NCBI GenBank assembly: GCA_003290165.1
Contig: QNQO01009187.1
Location: 186,001-250,000, forward strand
Origin: Berberis thunbergii
Lineage: Eukaryota; Streptophyta; Magnoliopsida; Ranunculales; Berberidaceae
Reading direction: 5' to 3'
Length of the DNA: 64,000 nucleotides
Part shown: piece after piece, positions 30,701 to 38,699 of the stretch
Layout of the letters: each line of letters opens with the position of its first letter
Numbering within the stretch: the first letter of the stretch is position 1
Program-made: the position numbers and the translations under genes
Notes under the pieces: generated by a model
What the model was told of the DNA's origin: nothing
What the model saw: only the letters and a program-made list of their open reading frames with translations
The model's database searches: none

Positions 30701-31899
30701 AGGGCTTGTCATGCCTACACCTTCCTAGAGACTTGAGAACTTCAGCTGCACTAAACTCACCTCGAAAACTCTTTCTTCTTGTGTCCTTCAAAAGGTGATA
30801 GATGGGGCATCCACGTGCTTCACTACAAGCATCGACCATCAACCTTACATGGAAGTACACGAGTGGATTGAACCTAAAACTTAGTTTCTACCATGTAAGT
30901 TTGGAACTACGACAAGTTACTAAAGCCTTTTGGAGAATGTCTCTCCAATGGGAAATTGCCTGGCAGATGGTGCCCAACAAACCACTCCCCAAGCTGCTCT
31001 TTTCCTGGGGTGCTTTCTGTTTTTTATGCCAATGCCTCAATTGGGAGTGCTTTCTTGATTTTATAGCATACACTACAAATATACACCGCACAATCTCCAT
31101 TATTGAGCATGGACATGATAAAATCACTATCTTAAAAGTCGATTAAAATATGAATGAAAGGAAAAAAAATTTAATCACTTTTACCGAATAAATTGTATAC
31201 ATTTACGTAACTATTACTAACATGACTGTGTATACAATGTACCCAATGGTGTTCTATGTGATTCAAATGTTAGCCACAGGTTGCTTTTGTATGTGCCTAA
31301 ATTTGAAAACAAAAACTCAAAACATGAATTCGGCCGGAAAGTGAAAATGCATTTGAAAAAATAATATACTTGATAGTTGATACACTAAATTCCTATTAAT
31401 TCATTCTATTAGAAAACAGGAGATAATGTAGAAAGAGACTCCATACATGTTTCTTCGTCCCGTGCTTAACAACCCATACTTCTTTCTCATTTGCTTGCTT
31501 ATCTGATAAATATCTATTGTAGTCATCCCAAGCTTCCTTGGTAGCTGAGACTGCAAATATGAAGATAAGCGGACCCCAAGTACTTGCTGGATTCACCGGA
31601 GTTATAAGCGACCATAGCTGGAGGCAACCAATCAGCAAAAAGTACTGGTTCATAAACCGACTGAATTGAAAAACAAATGTCAGAAACGCACTTGCACTGT
31701 TTGAAGAAATGTCCGAATGAAAACAATTTGATCAAAATTGCAAGCAAGATCAAAGGGGTTGATGCAAAGATCACCTGAATTGCTCCCAGAGATTCTTCGG
31801 GAGGAAATTGAGTACGGTGTACTTTCTGTTCGATATGCGGTTGCCGCAATATAGATCTTGGGACAGGTCATTGTCGTTGATGTAGACATAGCGCTTCAT
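742..31899 (-). CDS. ALA2: Phospholipid-transporting P4-ATPase, ALA2 orthologue (18 exons; C-terminus outside window)
   Basis: P4 flippases use ATP to move phospholipids from the outer to the cytosolic leaflet of membranes, usually with an ALIS/CDC50 partner. Exons read from the sequence, in order: 31775-31899, 31447-31660, 26017-26133, 22809-22901, 22495-22669, 21983-22149, 19031-19135, 17659-17756, 17432-17574, 14728-14824, 14522-14631, 14266-14430, 12984-13138, 11713-11793, 11458-11578, 10119-10225, 4630-4761, 742-895. All phases join without a stop, giving 786 codons of a family protein of about 1,100. Motifs seen: actuator DGET at 157-160, phosphorylation loop DKTGT with Asp381, nucleotide-binding KGAD at 524-527, TGDK at 636-639, hinge GDGGNDV at 751-757. 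The start MKRYVYIND matches the ALA2 N-terminus; an upstream in-frame Met at 32071-32073 was not chosen. Introns are GT-AG except intron 4, which is GC-AG. The last transmembrane segments and tail lie left of position 1. No inactivating change is visible. Confidence 0.95.
896..2943. other. ALA2 intron 17, unassigned part
   Basis: AT-rich intron without recognisable coding or element termini. A (GA)n microsatellite lies at about 1625-1645. Nothing else could be supported. Confidence 0.5.
2944..3068. mobile_element. Small MITE-like hairpin
   Basis: The two halves are inverted copies. The outer arms share ACAATTTCACA and the inner arms share GGATCACCAT(A/G)AATA, so about 125 bp folds into one hairpin. 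No target duplication could be fixed, and the family is unassigned. It lies in ALA2 intron 17. Confidence 0.55.
3649..4511. mobile_element. Long foldback DNA transposon, about 860 bp
   Basis: The outer ends are inverted copies: CAGTGACTATTTGGCAC at 3649 against CAATGACTATTTGGCAC read backwards from 4511, each followed by a match to ACTCTTACCCACACCA. The centre (about 3995-4130 against 4137-4260) is a second, very strong inverted repeat covering the AGAGTGTGC, ATGTGAGGATGGG and TGGCAAAAAAATTGACC segments. The whole element is thus one large palindrome with a small spacer. It has no transposase. The short ORFs on both strands are by-products of the palindrome. No clear target duplication was found, so the superfamily (Mutator-like foldback or hAT) is open. 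Confidence 0.75.
5385..6020 (-). mobile_element. LINE (L1-type) 3' fragment
   Basis: On the minus strand 6012-5773 encodes a segment with the L1 ORF2 C-terminal signature ([15 protein letters not shown]). The following frame, 5769-5521, carries a zf-RVT-like pattern (C-C-x2-HEEP ... EVW). The low-coordinate end is an A-rich LINE-type tail (a T-rich stretch on plus near 5380). It is broken by frame changes and stops, and is inserted in ALA2 intron 16 in the gene's sense direction. Confidence 0.65.
6053..6068. repeat. Poly-C tract (16 C)
   Basis: A run of 16 C within a CT-rich stretch at the 5' side of the LINE fragment. Its length is likely polymorphic or error-prone. Confidence 0.9.
7430..8230 (+). 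mobile_element. Solo or partial LTR, copia-like
   Basis: The stretch 8045-8220 has the texture of a retrotransposon LTR 3' part and matches, in the opposite orientation, 39,230-39,420 (shared TTTTGTTTCAT, GGATATTTTCTC, TATTTTCTTGCACT, ATGATTGTGTG-like blocks). No internal coding region or second LTR is nearby. The 5' limit is uncertain. It lies in ALA2 intron 16. Confidence 0.5.
8250..8745 (-). mobile_element. LINE (L1-type) reverse transcriptase fragment
   Basis: The minus strand encodes RT motif A with flanks ([20 protein letters not shown]), which contains a catalytic Asp. After a frame break it encodes a segment resembling the GDP(L)SP...IVAEAL region and a stretch ending LDFAQAS..KSVLLW. 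Several stops and frameshifts are present. It lies in ALA2 intron 16. Confidence 0.75.
8786..8808. repeat. (GT)n microsatellite
   Basis: An uninterrupted GT run of about 11 units following a T-rich tract at about 8744-8760. Confidence 0.9.
8930..11090. other. ALA2 intron sequence around exon 16, unassigned
   Basis: Outside the ALA2 exon at 10119-10225 this AT-rich stretch holds no recognisable gene, element ends or repeats beyond short homopolymers (for example T-rich at about 10429-10440). Confidence 0.45.
11098..11457 (-). mobile_element. Truncated Ty1/copia retrotransposon: LTR end, PBS and gag start
   Basis: Reading the minus strand, an LTR-like end (…TTAACA) is followed by a primer-binding site complementary to initiator tRNA-Met (TGGTATCAGAGC, 11318-11329). 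A gag N-terminus then starts at 11265 and contains [20 protein letters not shown], the conserved copia gag start. The ORF stops at 11098 and nothing recognisable of the rest remains. The LTR side reaches nearly to the donor of ALA2 exon 15 at 11457, so the exact LTR limit is unclear. Confidence 0.75.
11800..12980. other. ALA2 intron 13, nothing recognised
   Basis: AT-rich intron with a low-complexity A/T block at about 11805-11860. No coding similarity or element termini were seen. Confidence 0.5.
13140..14262. other. ALA2 intron 12, nothing recognised
   Basis: Contains an A-rich tract at about 13179-13195 and no supported gene or element. The two largest ORFs do not resemble known proteins. 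Confidence 0.45.
15068..15801 (+). mobile_element. 5' LTR of a truncated Ty3/gypsy element
   Basis: The proposed LTR starts TGATA and ends TATCA, an inverted terminal match of 5 bp. It has a TATA box (CTATATAAGG, about 15532) and is followed after 2 nt by a tRNA-Met primer-binding site (TGGTATCAGAGC, 15804-15815). No second LTR is present, so the left boundary rests on the TGATA/TATCA symmetry alone. It lies in ALA2 intron 9, antisense to the gene. Confidence 0.6.
15827..16708 (+). pseudogene. Ty3/gypsy gag fragment
   Basis: An ORF starts 12 nt after the PBS. It encodes a retrotransposon gag domain: [20 protein letters not shown], then a Trp-rich segment (ALIWYQWE), VSDYRRQF, and a segment near [14 protein letters not shown] gag zinc knuckle, protease, RT and integrase are all missing. 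Similarity to gag ends at about residue 265, and the last 20 or so codons look like intron sequence read through. The reading frame itself is undamaged, suggesting a fairly recent but truncated insertion. Confidence 0.8.
19455..21638 (-). mobile_element. Non-autonomous Helitron
   Basis: Reading the minus strand, the element begins TCTATAGTATTC at 21638 and ends CTAG at 19455. A short hairpin (GTGC-TTA-GCAC) sits 11 nt before CTAG. The base before TC is A and the base after CTAG is T, the A^T target expected of Helitrons, with no target duplication. The body (2,184 bp) is very AT-rich and has no Rep/helicase ORF. It lies in ALA2 intron 6 in the gene's sense direction. Confidence 0.75.
23096..23300 (-). 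mobile_element. LINE 3' tail fragment
   Basis: On plus, a T-rich stretch followed by ATCAAAAAAACAGTATATTG and then a segment closely matching 61905-61935 (TATTGTATTAAGTAT). This is the reverse of a plant L1 3' end with its A-rich tail. No coding part remains; the upper limit is approximate. It lies in ALA2 intron 3. Confidence 0.5.
24171..25068. mobile_element. Pack-MULE-like element with long terminal inverted repeats
   Basis: Inverted arms of about 130 bp (24171-24305 and about 24925-25064) both carry CTAGGCAA, CAAGTTAGACTTC, ATGCTTTGAGA and TATCTCAAGGAA in matching order. The left arm lacks an 11-bp piece present in the right arm. Candidate 9-bp target copies (AAACAAATA and ACACAAATA) flank it with one mismatch. 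There is no transposase; the interior is a captured gene fragment. It lies in ALA2 intron 3. Confidence 0.65.
24311..24835 (-). pseudogene. Captured fragment of a glutaredoxin-domain family protein gene
   Basis: The minus strand encodes a stretch resembling the N-terminal, pre-catalytic half of the plant glutaredoxin-domain proteins (At3g28850/At5g39865 group). It has a [16 protein letters not shown] segment, then a stop, then [21 protein letters not shown], a low-complexity stretch, and a stop at 24311. The family's PEVIN(T/A)WELM block is recognisable. The Cys-containing glutaredoxin domain that should follow is absent. With one internal stop and no downstream domain it cannot make a functional enzyme. 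The identification rests on remembered family motifs. Confidence 0.6.
25591..25680. repeat. Three tandem copies of a 31-bp repeat
   Basis: CATGCAGCTTGCA recurs at 25591, 25622 and 25653, each followed by (A)AAGGCCTTCATACATG-like sequence. Copies differ by one or two bases. It lies in ALA2 intron 3. Confidence 0.85.
26770..27150. repeat. Imperfect tandem duplication, unit about 190 bp
   Basis: Two adjacent copies (about 26770-26960 and 26965-27150) share CTTCCGTGAACATTT/CCTCCGTGAACATTT, CTTCC(G/A)TGTGTTTACCAA-like and CAATTTTTCA(T/G)CTTTCC blocks in order. Many substitutions imply an old duplication. It lies just beyond the LINE 3' end in ALA2 intron 2. Confidence 0.6.
27255..31000 (-). mobile_element. 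Degenerate LINE (L1-type), about 3.7 kb
   Basis: On the minus strand, 29830-29633 encodes a segment of L1 RT around the (QGDPLSP)-type region ([19 protein letters not shown], then GGLLMGFQV). The frame near 29,230-29,190 gives a PKETGGLGI block, which follows it in L1 ORF2. The low-coordinate end has the A-rich L1 tail (T-rich on plus at about 27255-27275). Many stops and probable deletions are present, and the 5' limit is a guess. It lies in ALA2 intron 2, in the sense direction. Confidence 0.65.
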
Positions 31900-32340
31900 T
31901 GAGGAATGAAAAGCACAATCGCCGTCGAAAGATTTCGCGTCTAGAGCTTCAACATATGCATTCTCACTTTGATCAGACTCAACGATAGCTTTGCATATGC
32001 ATAAGAAACATTGCAGAACCTGAAAATGGATCGATTTTGAACAAATCCCCCAATCAGGTTTCGCGAGAAACAATCGATTTGAGTTTTAGGCAGTTAGATT
32101 TATGTTCATGTGCGAGTAATTATGGAGATGATGGATCTGAACATGGGGTTCAGGGACCTTGTGATGGTCCTAGAGATATGTGTTACCTTAATGCGCGGTG
32201 ATGGTGCTTGTTGGGTTGGTGGGTTTGGCCTTAGTTGGAATAAATCCTAATAGTGGGTTCTAAGAAATATTTAACAAAGATAGGAAGAAATAATAAACAA
32301 CTCAGAAATAGTACTCATATTCGAATGAGCTTTGCCATAG
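31900..32340 (-). promoter_or_regulatory. ALA2 5' leader and proximal promoter region
   Basis: This stretch lies directly upstream of the ALA2 start codon. On the minus strand a good acceptor (TTTTCAG) ends at 32020, so part of the leader may be a separate exon and the 5' UTR may contain an intron; the matching donor cannot be fixed by eye. No convincing TATA box was identified. The boundary with the hairpin at 32352 is arbitrary. Confidence 0.4.
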
Positions 32341-32351
32341 AGCGAGGGAGG

Positions 32352-32488
32352 GAGCGAGGGAGAGGGGGCGAGGGATGGGTGTAACCATCCATCCTCCTCG
32401 GGATGAGCGCTTCACGTTAGAGATACGCGCGAGCACTTATCACGAGGAGGATGAGTGGTTACACCCATCCCTCGCTCTCTTTCCCTCG
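32352..32488. repeat. Near-perfect hairpin upstream of ALA2
   Basis: The left arm 32352-32400 and right arm 32443-32488 are reverse complements over nearly 50 bp, sharing GCGAGGGATGGGTGTAACCA and ATCCTCCTCG. The spacer continues with weaker pairing (GGATGAGCGCTT against GAGCACTTATC). The arms are GC-rich in an AT-rich region. It lies about 450 bp upstream of the ALA2 start codon and could be a small MITE or a hairpin-RNA source. Confidence 0.8.
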
Positions 32489-32602
32489 ACCCCTCCCTCG
32501 ACCCCTAGAATTTTTCTATTCGAATTCAACTGCAGTAAGTTCGTATAAAAATAAGGAGCCATTAGAAGCTGTGCTTAAAAATAAAATAAAAAATACAACT
32601 TA

Positions 32603-32897
32603 GGCCTGTTTGGTTCCACGTTGTAATGGGAGTGGTAATGGAAGTGGTAATGGAAATGTAATGAGAGTGGTAATGGAAATGTAATAGATGTGTTTGGTTT
32701 ACCTGTGAATGTAATGGGAGTAGGAATGTGTCTTTACGAATATGCCCTCACTACAAAGCATCAAAACTTCAACACAAGAGTAAATGAAGTCATTTTGAGG
32801 ACAAGTGAAGTCATTTTGCTTTGTTGACCATTACAATGACCAATGTAATGGCCATTCATAGGGTGGAATGAAGGAATGGCCATTACAACCAAATTGG
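32603..32897. mobile_element. hAT-like MITE, TAATGG-rich
   Basis: The left end GGCCTGTTTGGTT and the right end CCATTACAACCAAATTGG have the form of plant hAT MITE termini (a GGCCTGTTTGG type end with an inverted partner). The interior is rich in TAATGG/GTAATGGAA units. The right terminus is imperfect and no target duplication was identified. Confidence 0.5.
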
Positions 32898-32899
32898 TA

Positions 32900-33759
32900 A
32901 TGGGAATGATGATTACGATGTTTTTTGGTGCCACCAACCAAATGAATGCAATTGACCATTGTAATAGCCATTACATTACAATGGTAAATGGTTTGTGGTC
33001 AAGGCCACTTATACACATTGTTGAGTTCTCTTGTATTCTGATCAAGAAAAATGGTATTTATCTCTTCATAGTTTTGTTTTTAACTGTAAACATCCTCGGT
33101 CTTTTTTAAACGCATACAAATTATAACCTCTTCAAATCAAGGTGTTTTCAGTGTTTATCCATTCCATATTCCAAAAAACTCATGTCGTACCCCATTGGTT
33201 GGTATCGAAGCTAATTTTGTGTGTTTGATTAGGCCAAAATTGATGGCATCTAGAATTTATGTAACTTGATTTGCAATGATTGTCAACAAAGTTGTGATAG
33301 CATTTAATGTGTACATCAAAGTCACGTCAAGTGTTTCCGTGGCAATAAATCGAAGACCAATGAATACTTGTGCATTGTGAAAATCGCCAACAATATAACA
33401 AACTTAAGCTTACACTCCATCATTGTTAATGTTGTTATGATTTGGAATTTGAGCTTAGCTCAATTTATAAAGTGTTGTCAAAACAACATCTAAGAAATTA
33501 ATAATAACACATTTTTATTGTTTAGAAGATTTTTATTGACCAGAAATAAATAAATGATTCATATGATATTTTTGTTAAAAGCACCATGTAAAGTTGATGT
33601 ATTTTTCAAATAAAAAATCTAAGATGTTACTCGAGGTATAATGGTTCTACCTTTTAATTGAAAATGTGCAAAATCCAAGGATGAAGTGAGACATGTATAT
33701 AATTAAATCTACATTAATTATATACATTGCAAACATATTGACTTTTATTATTATATTCT
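32900..33759. other. Intergenic, unassigned
   Basis: AT-rich sequence upstream of the pararetroviral block. No gene was recognised. The last few hundred bases may belong to the virus-derived element, whose left edge is not sharp. Confidence 0.4.
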
Positions 33760-34099
33760 TAAAATAGCTTCTAATAGTAAATTTATTGAAAACTTGGAAT
33801 TAGTTAGTGGGATTAACATTTATGAGGTTCATGGTACCTTGGAAAACAGACATATTAAAACTACATCAGACACTATTAACATTGTGAGTACCTTAAGCAT
33901 ATTAAGACTACTCTTACAAAAAAAAAAAACATATTCCTGAGATTGCAAATTCATTTTACAATCATAAAGATATCATTGATAGGTTTAAAACTCTTGTTCA
34001 TCAACTTATCACCATATCTGATTTACAAGCAGAAATAAATATCATAAAAAAAATATTCAACAGTTCAAGCAAGGTCGATCTTGGCTTGAACTCAAACTT

Positions 34100-34732
34100 A
34101 TGAATTCCCAAATTCATAAAGATGTTTCTCCTTATTTTTCTGATATTCCTTCCACTTCTAATCAGATAGCTGCTGAAGTTAATGAACCAAGTACTACTCC
34201 TTATTTTCTTAATGAAATCACAAAAGTTAAGATTCACAAATGGTATATCAATATAACTTTGGTTATTAACCATAGTTATACGGTCAATACCATCGCTCTT
34301 GTTGATTATGGAACAGATCTTAACTATGTGGCTGAAGGTCTAATACCTATTTCATACTTCAAAACCACAAAACAGAAAATGTATTCTGCTGATAACAGCC
34401 AATTACGAGTTCTGTATAAACTTACAAATGCTCGTATTTGTCAAAACTTTATATGCATTAAACAAAAAAATTTGTTAGCCAAAGATATGGCTCAAAAGAT
34501 CATACTTGGAACGTCATTCTTAATTACAATTTATCCGTTTAATGTTACAGAAACTGTTATTCACGCCAGCGCTCTTGGTAGTAACCTTACCTTTAAATTC
34601 CTCCTCCAATCAAAAGTTGTTGAAATTAATTCTTTAAAGACAAAAAATTTATTTCTCAATTTTCTCTCCCCAAAACAACAACATTTAAAAAAAATTAAAC
34701 AGGAAATCTCATATAAGCGTGTTGAAGAATAG
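34100..34732 (+). pseudogene. Pararetroviral aspartic-protease region
   Basis: A 210-codon open stretch. It contains a retropepsin-like catalytic block in which the usual D-S/T-G reads D-Y-G (ALVDYGTDLNYV), and, about 115 residues on, the ILGTSF block of the retropepsin flap/C-terminal half. The changed catalytic triad residue is expected to inactivate it. The upstream part of the polyprotein (33,760-34,090) is broken by stops. Confidence 0.7.
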
Positions 34733-34906
34733 CTTAAATAATCCTCCATCCAAACTCGCATCATTAGTTTCAAAGAAATATTGGTTTCTGAACTTTGTTC
34801 AAATCTTCTCAATGCTTTTTGGAATCGAAAGAAACATATGGTTCGTTTACCATATGATTAATCTTTTCGTGAATCATAGATCCCTACCAAGGCTCGTCTC
34901 ATTCAA

Positions 34907-36110
34907 ATGAATTCCAAATTAATAGAATTCTGTAAGAGCAAAATTACTAGTTTGTTTGACAAACATTTAATTCGTCCTTTCAAATCCCCATGGAGTTGTG
35001 CAGCCTTTTACGTTCGTAAAGCTGCTAAAATTGAGCGAGGTACAACTCGACTTGTTATCAATTATAAGCCTTTAAACAATGTTTTACAATGGATTAGGTA
35101 CCCGATACCTAACAAGAAATCTAATTAAGAGACTACACTCTGCACGTGTCTTCTCTAAATTTGACCTCAAGTTTGAATTTTAGCAAATCCAGATTCATCC
35201 TCATGATCGATACAAACAGCATTTAATGTTCCATTTGGTCATTATAAATGAAATGTTATGCCATTTGGCCTCAAGAACGCGCCAAGTGAGTTTCAAAATA
35301 TCATGAATGATATTTTAACTCATTTTTCCCAATTTTCCATTGTGTGTATCGATGATATACTGATTTTCTCTGACTCCATAGAAGACCATTGGAAACACTT
35401 TAATCAATTTTACAAAATTATCAGAGAAAATGGTTTGGTCTTATCTCCAACCAAAATTGATTTATTTCAAACAAATATTCGTTTTCTCGGCCATAAAATT
35501 CATCATGGAAATATCACACCAATCTCTAGAGAAATAGAATCTGCTGACAAATTTCCTGATGAAATTAAAGACAAAACTCAATTACAAAGATTTTTTGGCT
35601 CCCTCAATTATGTTGCTGAATTTTACAAAAACCTACGTGTTTTACTTAAGCCCTTGTTTGCAAGACCTAAGTCCAACCCAAGTTCATGGACTAAAACCCA
35701 TTCTCAAATAGTTTGTTAAGTCAAAACTCAGGTCAAAAGTCTTCCTTATCTAGGAATCTTAAACCCTGTTGCCTTCAAGATTGTAGAAACTGATGCGGCT
35801 AACCAGGGATACGGTGGTATTCTTAAACAGCGTCTTCCAGAATCTACCCAAATACAATTGGTACGATACCATTATGTTATTTGAAATTCAGCTCAACTCA
35901 ATTACTCAACAATCAAAAAAAAAAATTATCGATTTTTTGTGCATCATGAAATTTCAAGATAATTTGATTAATCAAAAGTTTTTACTTCGTGTTGATTGTA
36001 AATCTGTAAAAGATATTTTAACTAAAGATGTTTTAAATCTCGTTTCCAAACAGATTTTCGCACGTTGGCAAGGACTATTGTCAGCTTTTGATTTTGATAT
36101 CAATATATAA
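34907..36110 (+). pseudogene. Pararetroviral reverse transcriptase and RNase H, frameshifted
   Basis: The first open piece (34907-35128) carries the PWSCAAFYV block and the finger-domain LVINYKPLN block. A stop follows at 35126-35128, a motif-A-like FDLK lies near 35160, and further breaks fall before 35258. The piece 35258-35719 holds MPFGLKNAPSEFQ (motif B) and the active-site box as CIDD instead of the usual Y-x-D-D, then LGHKI and LQRFFGSLNY. RNase H (35,780-36,110) shows an ETDA block and a VDCKS block in different frames. At least three breaks prevent expression as one protein. Confidence 0.85.
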
Positions 36111-36162
36111 AAGGAGAAGATAATTCTTTTGCAGATTTTCTGACAAGAGAACTCTTACAAAA

Positions 36163-37362
36163 ATGAGTTCTCAAAACTCCTCTTCCCATCCCCCTCATTC
36201 TCCAAAACCTCAAACAAAGTCCCAATATGCTATGAAACCTTCTGTTTCACAACAACCAAAGCCTCCTATTTCTTATGCCCTTGCTTTTATAAATTTTTTT
36301 CAACCCTTGTCTCAAACAGAAGAATCAAGCTCTACAATGGCAAGTTTTACAAAGCCTCAAACTTCGCCCCCAAATCCATACATTACAAAACCAAGTTTGG
36401 AATAGATCACCATGATCGAACCAGTCTTTTATTCTCTTACAAAATATCCCCGTTCAATAGCCAAAAATTTGTTTTCTCCAAAAGCCCAATTTGAAGAAGC
36501 AGATATTCTCAAAACCCAAGAATTCTATGAGTTCATACTGATCTATTCTGACTCAGTATTGATCACCCATCATAGAGATCAGTCTCATCCATAGACGATC
36601 GCCCACTCCAAATGTCATATTTTGAATATATTGTCTGAAGCTGATTGGAAACAACATCCACGTTTCCACAAAAGGCTCTCATTCAATTATCTTCCTGCCT
36701 CCTACAATTATCTAGATTACAAACATGCATGGTTTCGTGTTTTCTATCTCTTTTCTGATAATCGTAGTCACTCATGGTTATTTTTCCTCTGCAAAAGTTC
36801 AAACCTCAATCAGTTCCTCTATGGTTCAGCATACATGGTGGAATTATTTTGGTATTGTTCAAGACATCCTATCTCTCCCTGTTTCTGAAGGATGGCAAGT
36901 TTTCAAATCAAAATTCAATCCGCCAATCCCAGTTTCAGAAAAGGTTTTGTCACTCTGGTTTTTTGTCAAGTTCAATCTGTCATGGATTTGGTGTTGGGAT
37001 TTTTTTCCCCACATCTCTCTTTTCCATGTCAATCGGCCCAGTCTCCTCTCTGGTTCTGCCGTCGATTCAAAGTCAAATGGTGGGCTCAATTTGACCACAC
37101 CAATGTTACAAAATAAGCCGTCACACGCTTCTTTGCAGGCAAAAGAAATTTACCACATCCACTGGTAAATCCAATCAAGACTCCTTCCCAAGCTCAACTT
37201 CTTTGACATCATATCAAGAAACAGCTTTCAAGAAAACCTACAAAAGCCCAACTGTTGGAAACTTTGTCCAAAATTTGCTCTGAAGATTCTGATGAAGACG
37301 ATGAACAAACAGTACTAGACAACGAGGATGATTGGTATGGCATCTTTTCGCCATTAGCATGA
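36163..37362 (+). pseudogene. Degenerate ORF downstream of the pararetroviral RNase H, function unknown
   Basis: The ATG lies about 50 nt past the end of the RNase H block. The first 80 codons are Ser/Pro/Gln-rich; after a stop the same frame continues at 36412 and again at 36622 with a more ordered, aromatic-rich segment. Stops and a frame change break it into at least four pieces, and a final acidic stretch (EDSDEDDEQ) is encoded near 37280. It is positioned as an extra viral ORF or as the polyprotein's C-terminal extension. I do not recognise its function. Confidence 0.45.
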
Positions 37363-37706
37363 AATCCTACCCTACAAGCATTATTGTGCCTATGACTCAG
37401 CAGAGTTTTAGAAGCAATAATTCCAACACTACAAAGGCATTTGCTACCTCCACTACAAGATGAAACTACTTTTGGCGAACCGACAACATATTCTTTACAA
37501 AGCAACCGCACGCATCCACAGTGTCCGTACCTACAAAAGGTCAACAGTTAAAGCATCTTCAATTGTGCCACCGACTACAAGCAACATGACAAAGCTTCTC
37601 CATTCAGCTTTTCATGATTACAAAAGGACAAATGTCCATCCACCTTCCACCTCATCTTCAAGAAGGCTTATCCATTCTCTTTCAATTATTGTATCTTATT
37701 TTATTT

Positions 37707-37836
37707 TCTATTTAAGCAAGTGTGTATCTCTGCATAAGGCAAAACTTATCTTCCCATGTAATCGTTTTTCCTATTCCATGTAACCCTATTTCTCTGGTAA
37801 GTCTTTATCTCTTGTAACTATTTTCTTATTAATAAA
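37707..37836 (+). promoter_or_regulatory. Pararetroviral promoter-like and poly(A)-signal pair
   Basis: A TATA-like TCTATTTAAG lies at 37707-37716 and AATAAA at 37831-37836, about 300 nt before the primer-binding site. In plant pararetroviruses the pregenomic RNA promoter and poly(A) signal lie in this order in one intergenic region, giving a terminally redundant RNA. The spacing here would give a redundancy of the order of 100 nt. Inferred from layout only. Confidence 0.45.
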
Positions 37837-37937
37837 AGTTCATGCATATGTTTTTCTTAGTTTTGTTTTAAAAACGTTTTTCGAAAACTTATCTTGATTG
37901 AATCTCATTATACTGGTCAACCAATATTGGCCCAGTA

Positions 37938-38205
37938 TCGACACCATTCACTTAAAAAGTTTGAAAAAAACTTTTAAATGGATCTTATATTCTTGTTTTG
38001 TGTGTTTATCTTTATGTCCTTTTATTAGTTTATATTCATCTCTTCCTCTCTCGTCTTCTTTGTTGAGTTTTTTTTACTTTTATTCATTCTTACTGTAAAT
38101 TTGTCTTATTTGGCTGTCTGATGTTGTCCTGGGTAGAAATTGGTATCAGAGCCAAGTGTCTGTTTTCCGGAGGGAAATAGTACTGTTTGAGTTCCAAGGT
38201 ACTGT
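37938..38205 (+). repeat. Pararetroviral terminal region, copy 1, with tRNA-Met PBS
   Basis: Closely repeated at 38,700-38,965 (shared ACCATTCACTT, AAATGGATCTTATA, TGTGTGTTTATCTTTATG, CTTTGTTGAGTT). It includes a perfect primer-binding site TGGTATCAGAGCC at 38141-38153, which by convention marks position 1 of a caulimovirid genome. Confidence 0.85.
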
Positions 38206-38397
38206 TGGTCAGCCGTTGATAGCGTTGGTAAGCCTTAGGGTATGTTGGCCAGCCGTTGGATGCCCCTTGTAGCGCATTAGAGTCGGGCTAGGTGATCCCA
38301 TACTGGTGTTCCAGCTGTATCATATGTGGTCCGAGTACAGTGTTCCAGACCCTGTAACCTTCCTGTTTTCAGCCAAATGTATTTGCTTTCAAAATTT

Positions 38398-38699
38398 ACC
38401 CGAGCTTCTAGCTCTAGACAAAGAAACCCAAATTTATAAAATAAGATGAAATGTAGAATTCCAGAAATAGAACAAGATTTAAAAAAAATGGGTATTTCCC
38501 AGAAGTCCCTTACAAAAAGATTTATGAGATTTCAAAATCTATATTTTCTCAAAAATCTAAAGACCTCATAGACATTGTCGAACAGACAGTGCCTCTTGAT
38601 GGTTATTTAGAATTAAAACAATTGATTCTACAAATAATCTTGAATTTCTCAAAAATCAAGAATACAAGTACATCCATATTGGTCTTATCTGGGTAGAAA
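38398..38699 (+). pseudogene. Fragment of the start of the pararetroviral first ORF
   Basis: This lies downstream of the PBS, where a circular viral genome would begin again. It shows a short coding-like stretch from an ATG near 38447, with frame changes (a DIVEQTVPLDGYLELKQ segment near 38570). It ends abruptly at the junction with the second terminal-region copy. Similarity to a known viral ORF1 was not established. Confidence 0.4.

Noticed and set aside
31900..32073. In-frame upstream extension of ALA2 exon 1 to a Met at 32071-32073
   Set aside because: The family protein starts at the MKR(Y/F)VYIN Met. The upstream residues have no counterpart, and a probable splice acceptor falls within them.
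33193..33205. TGGTATCGAAGC, similar to a tRNA-Met primer-binding site
   Set aside because: It differs from TGGTATCAGAGC at the third-last positions, and no LTR end precedes it and no gag follows.
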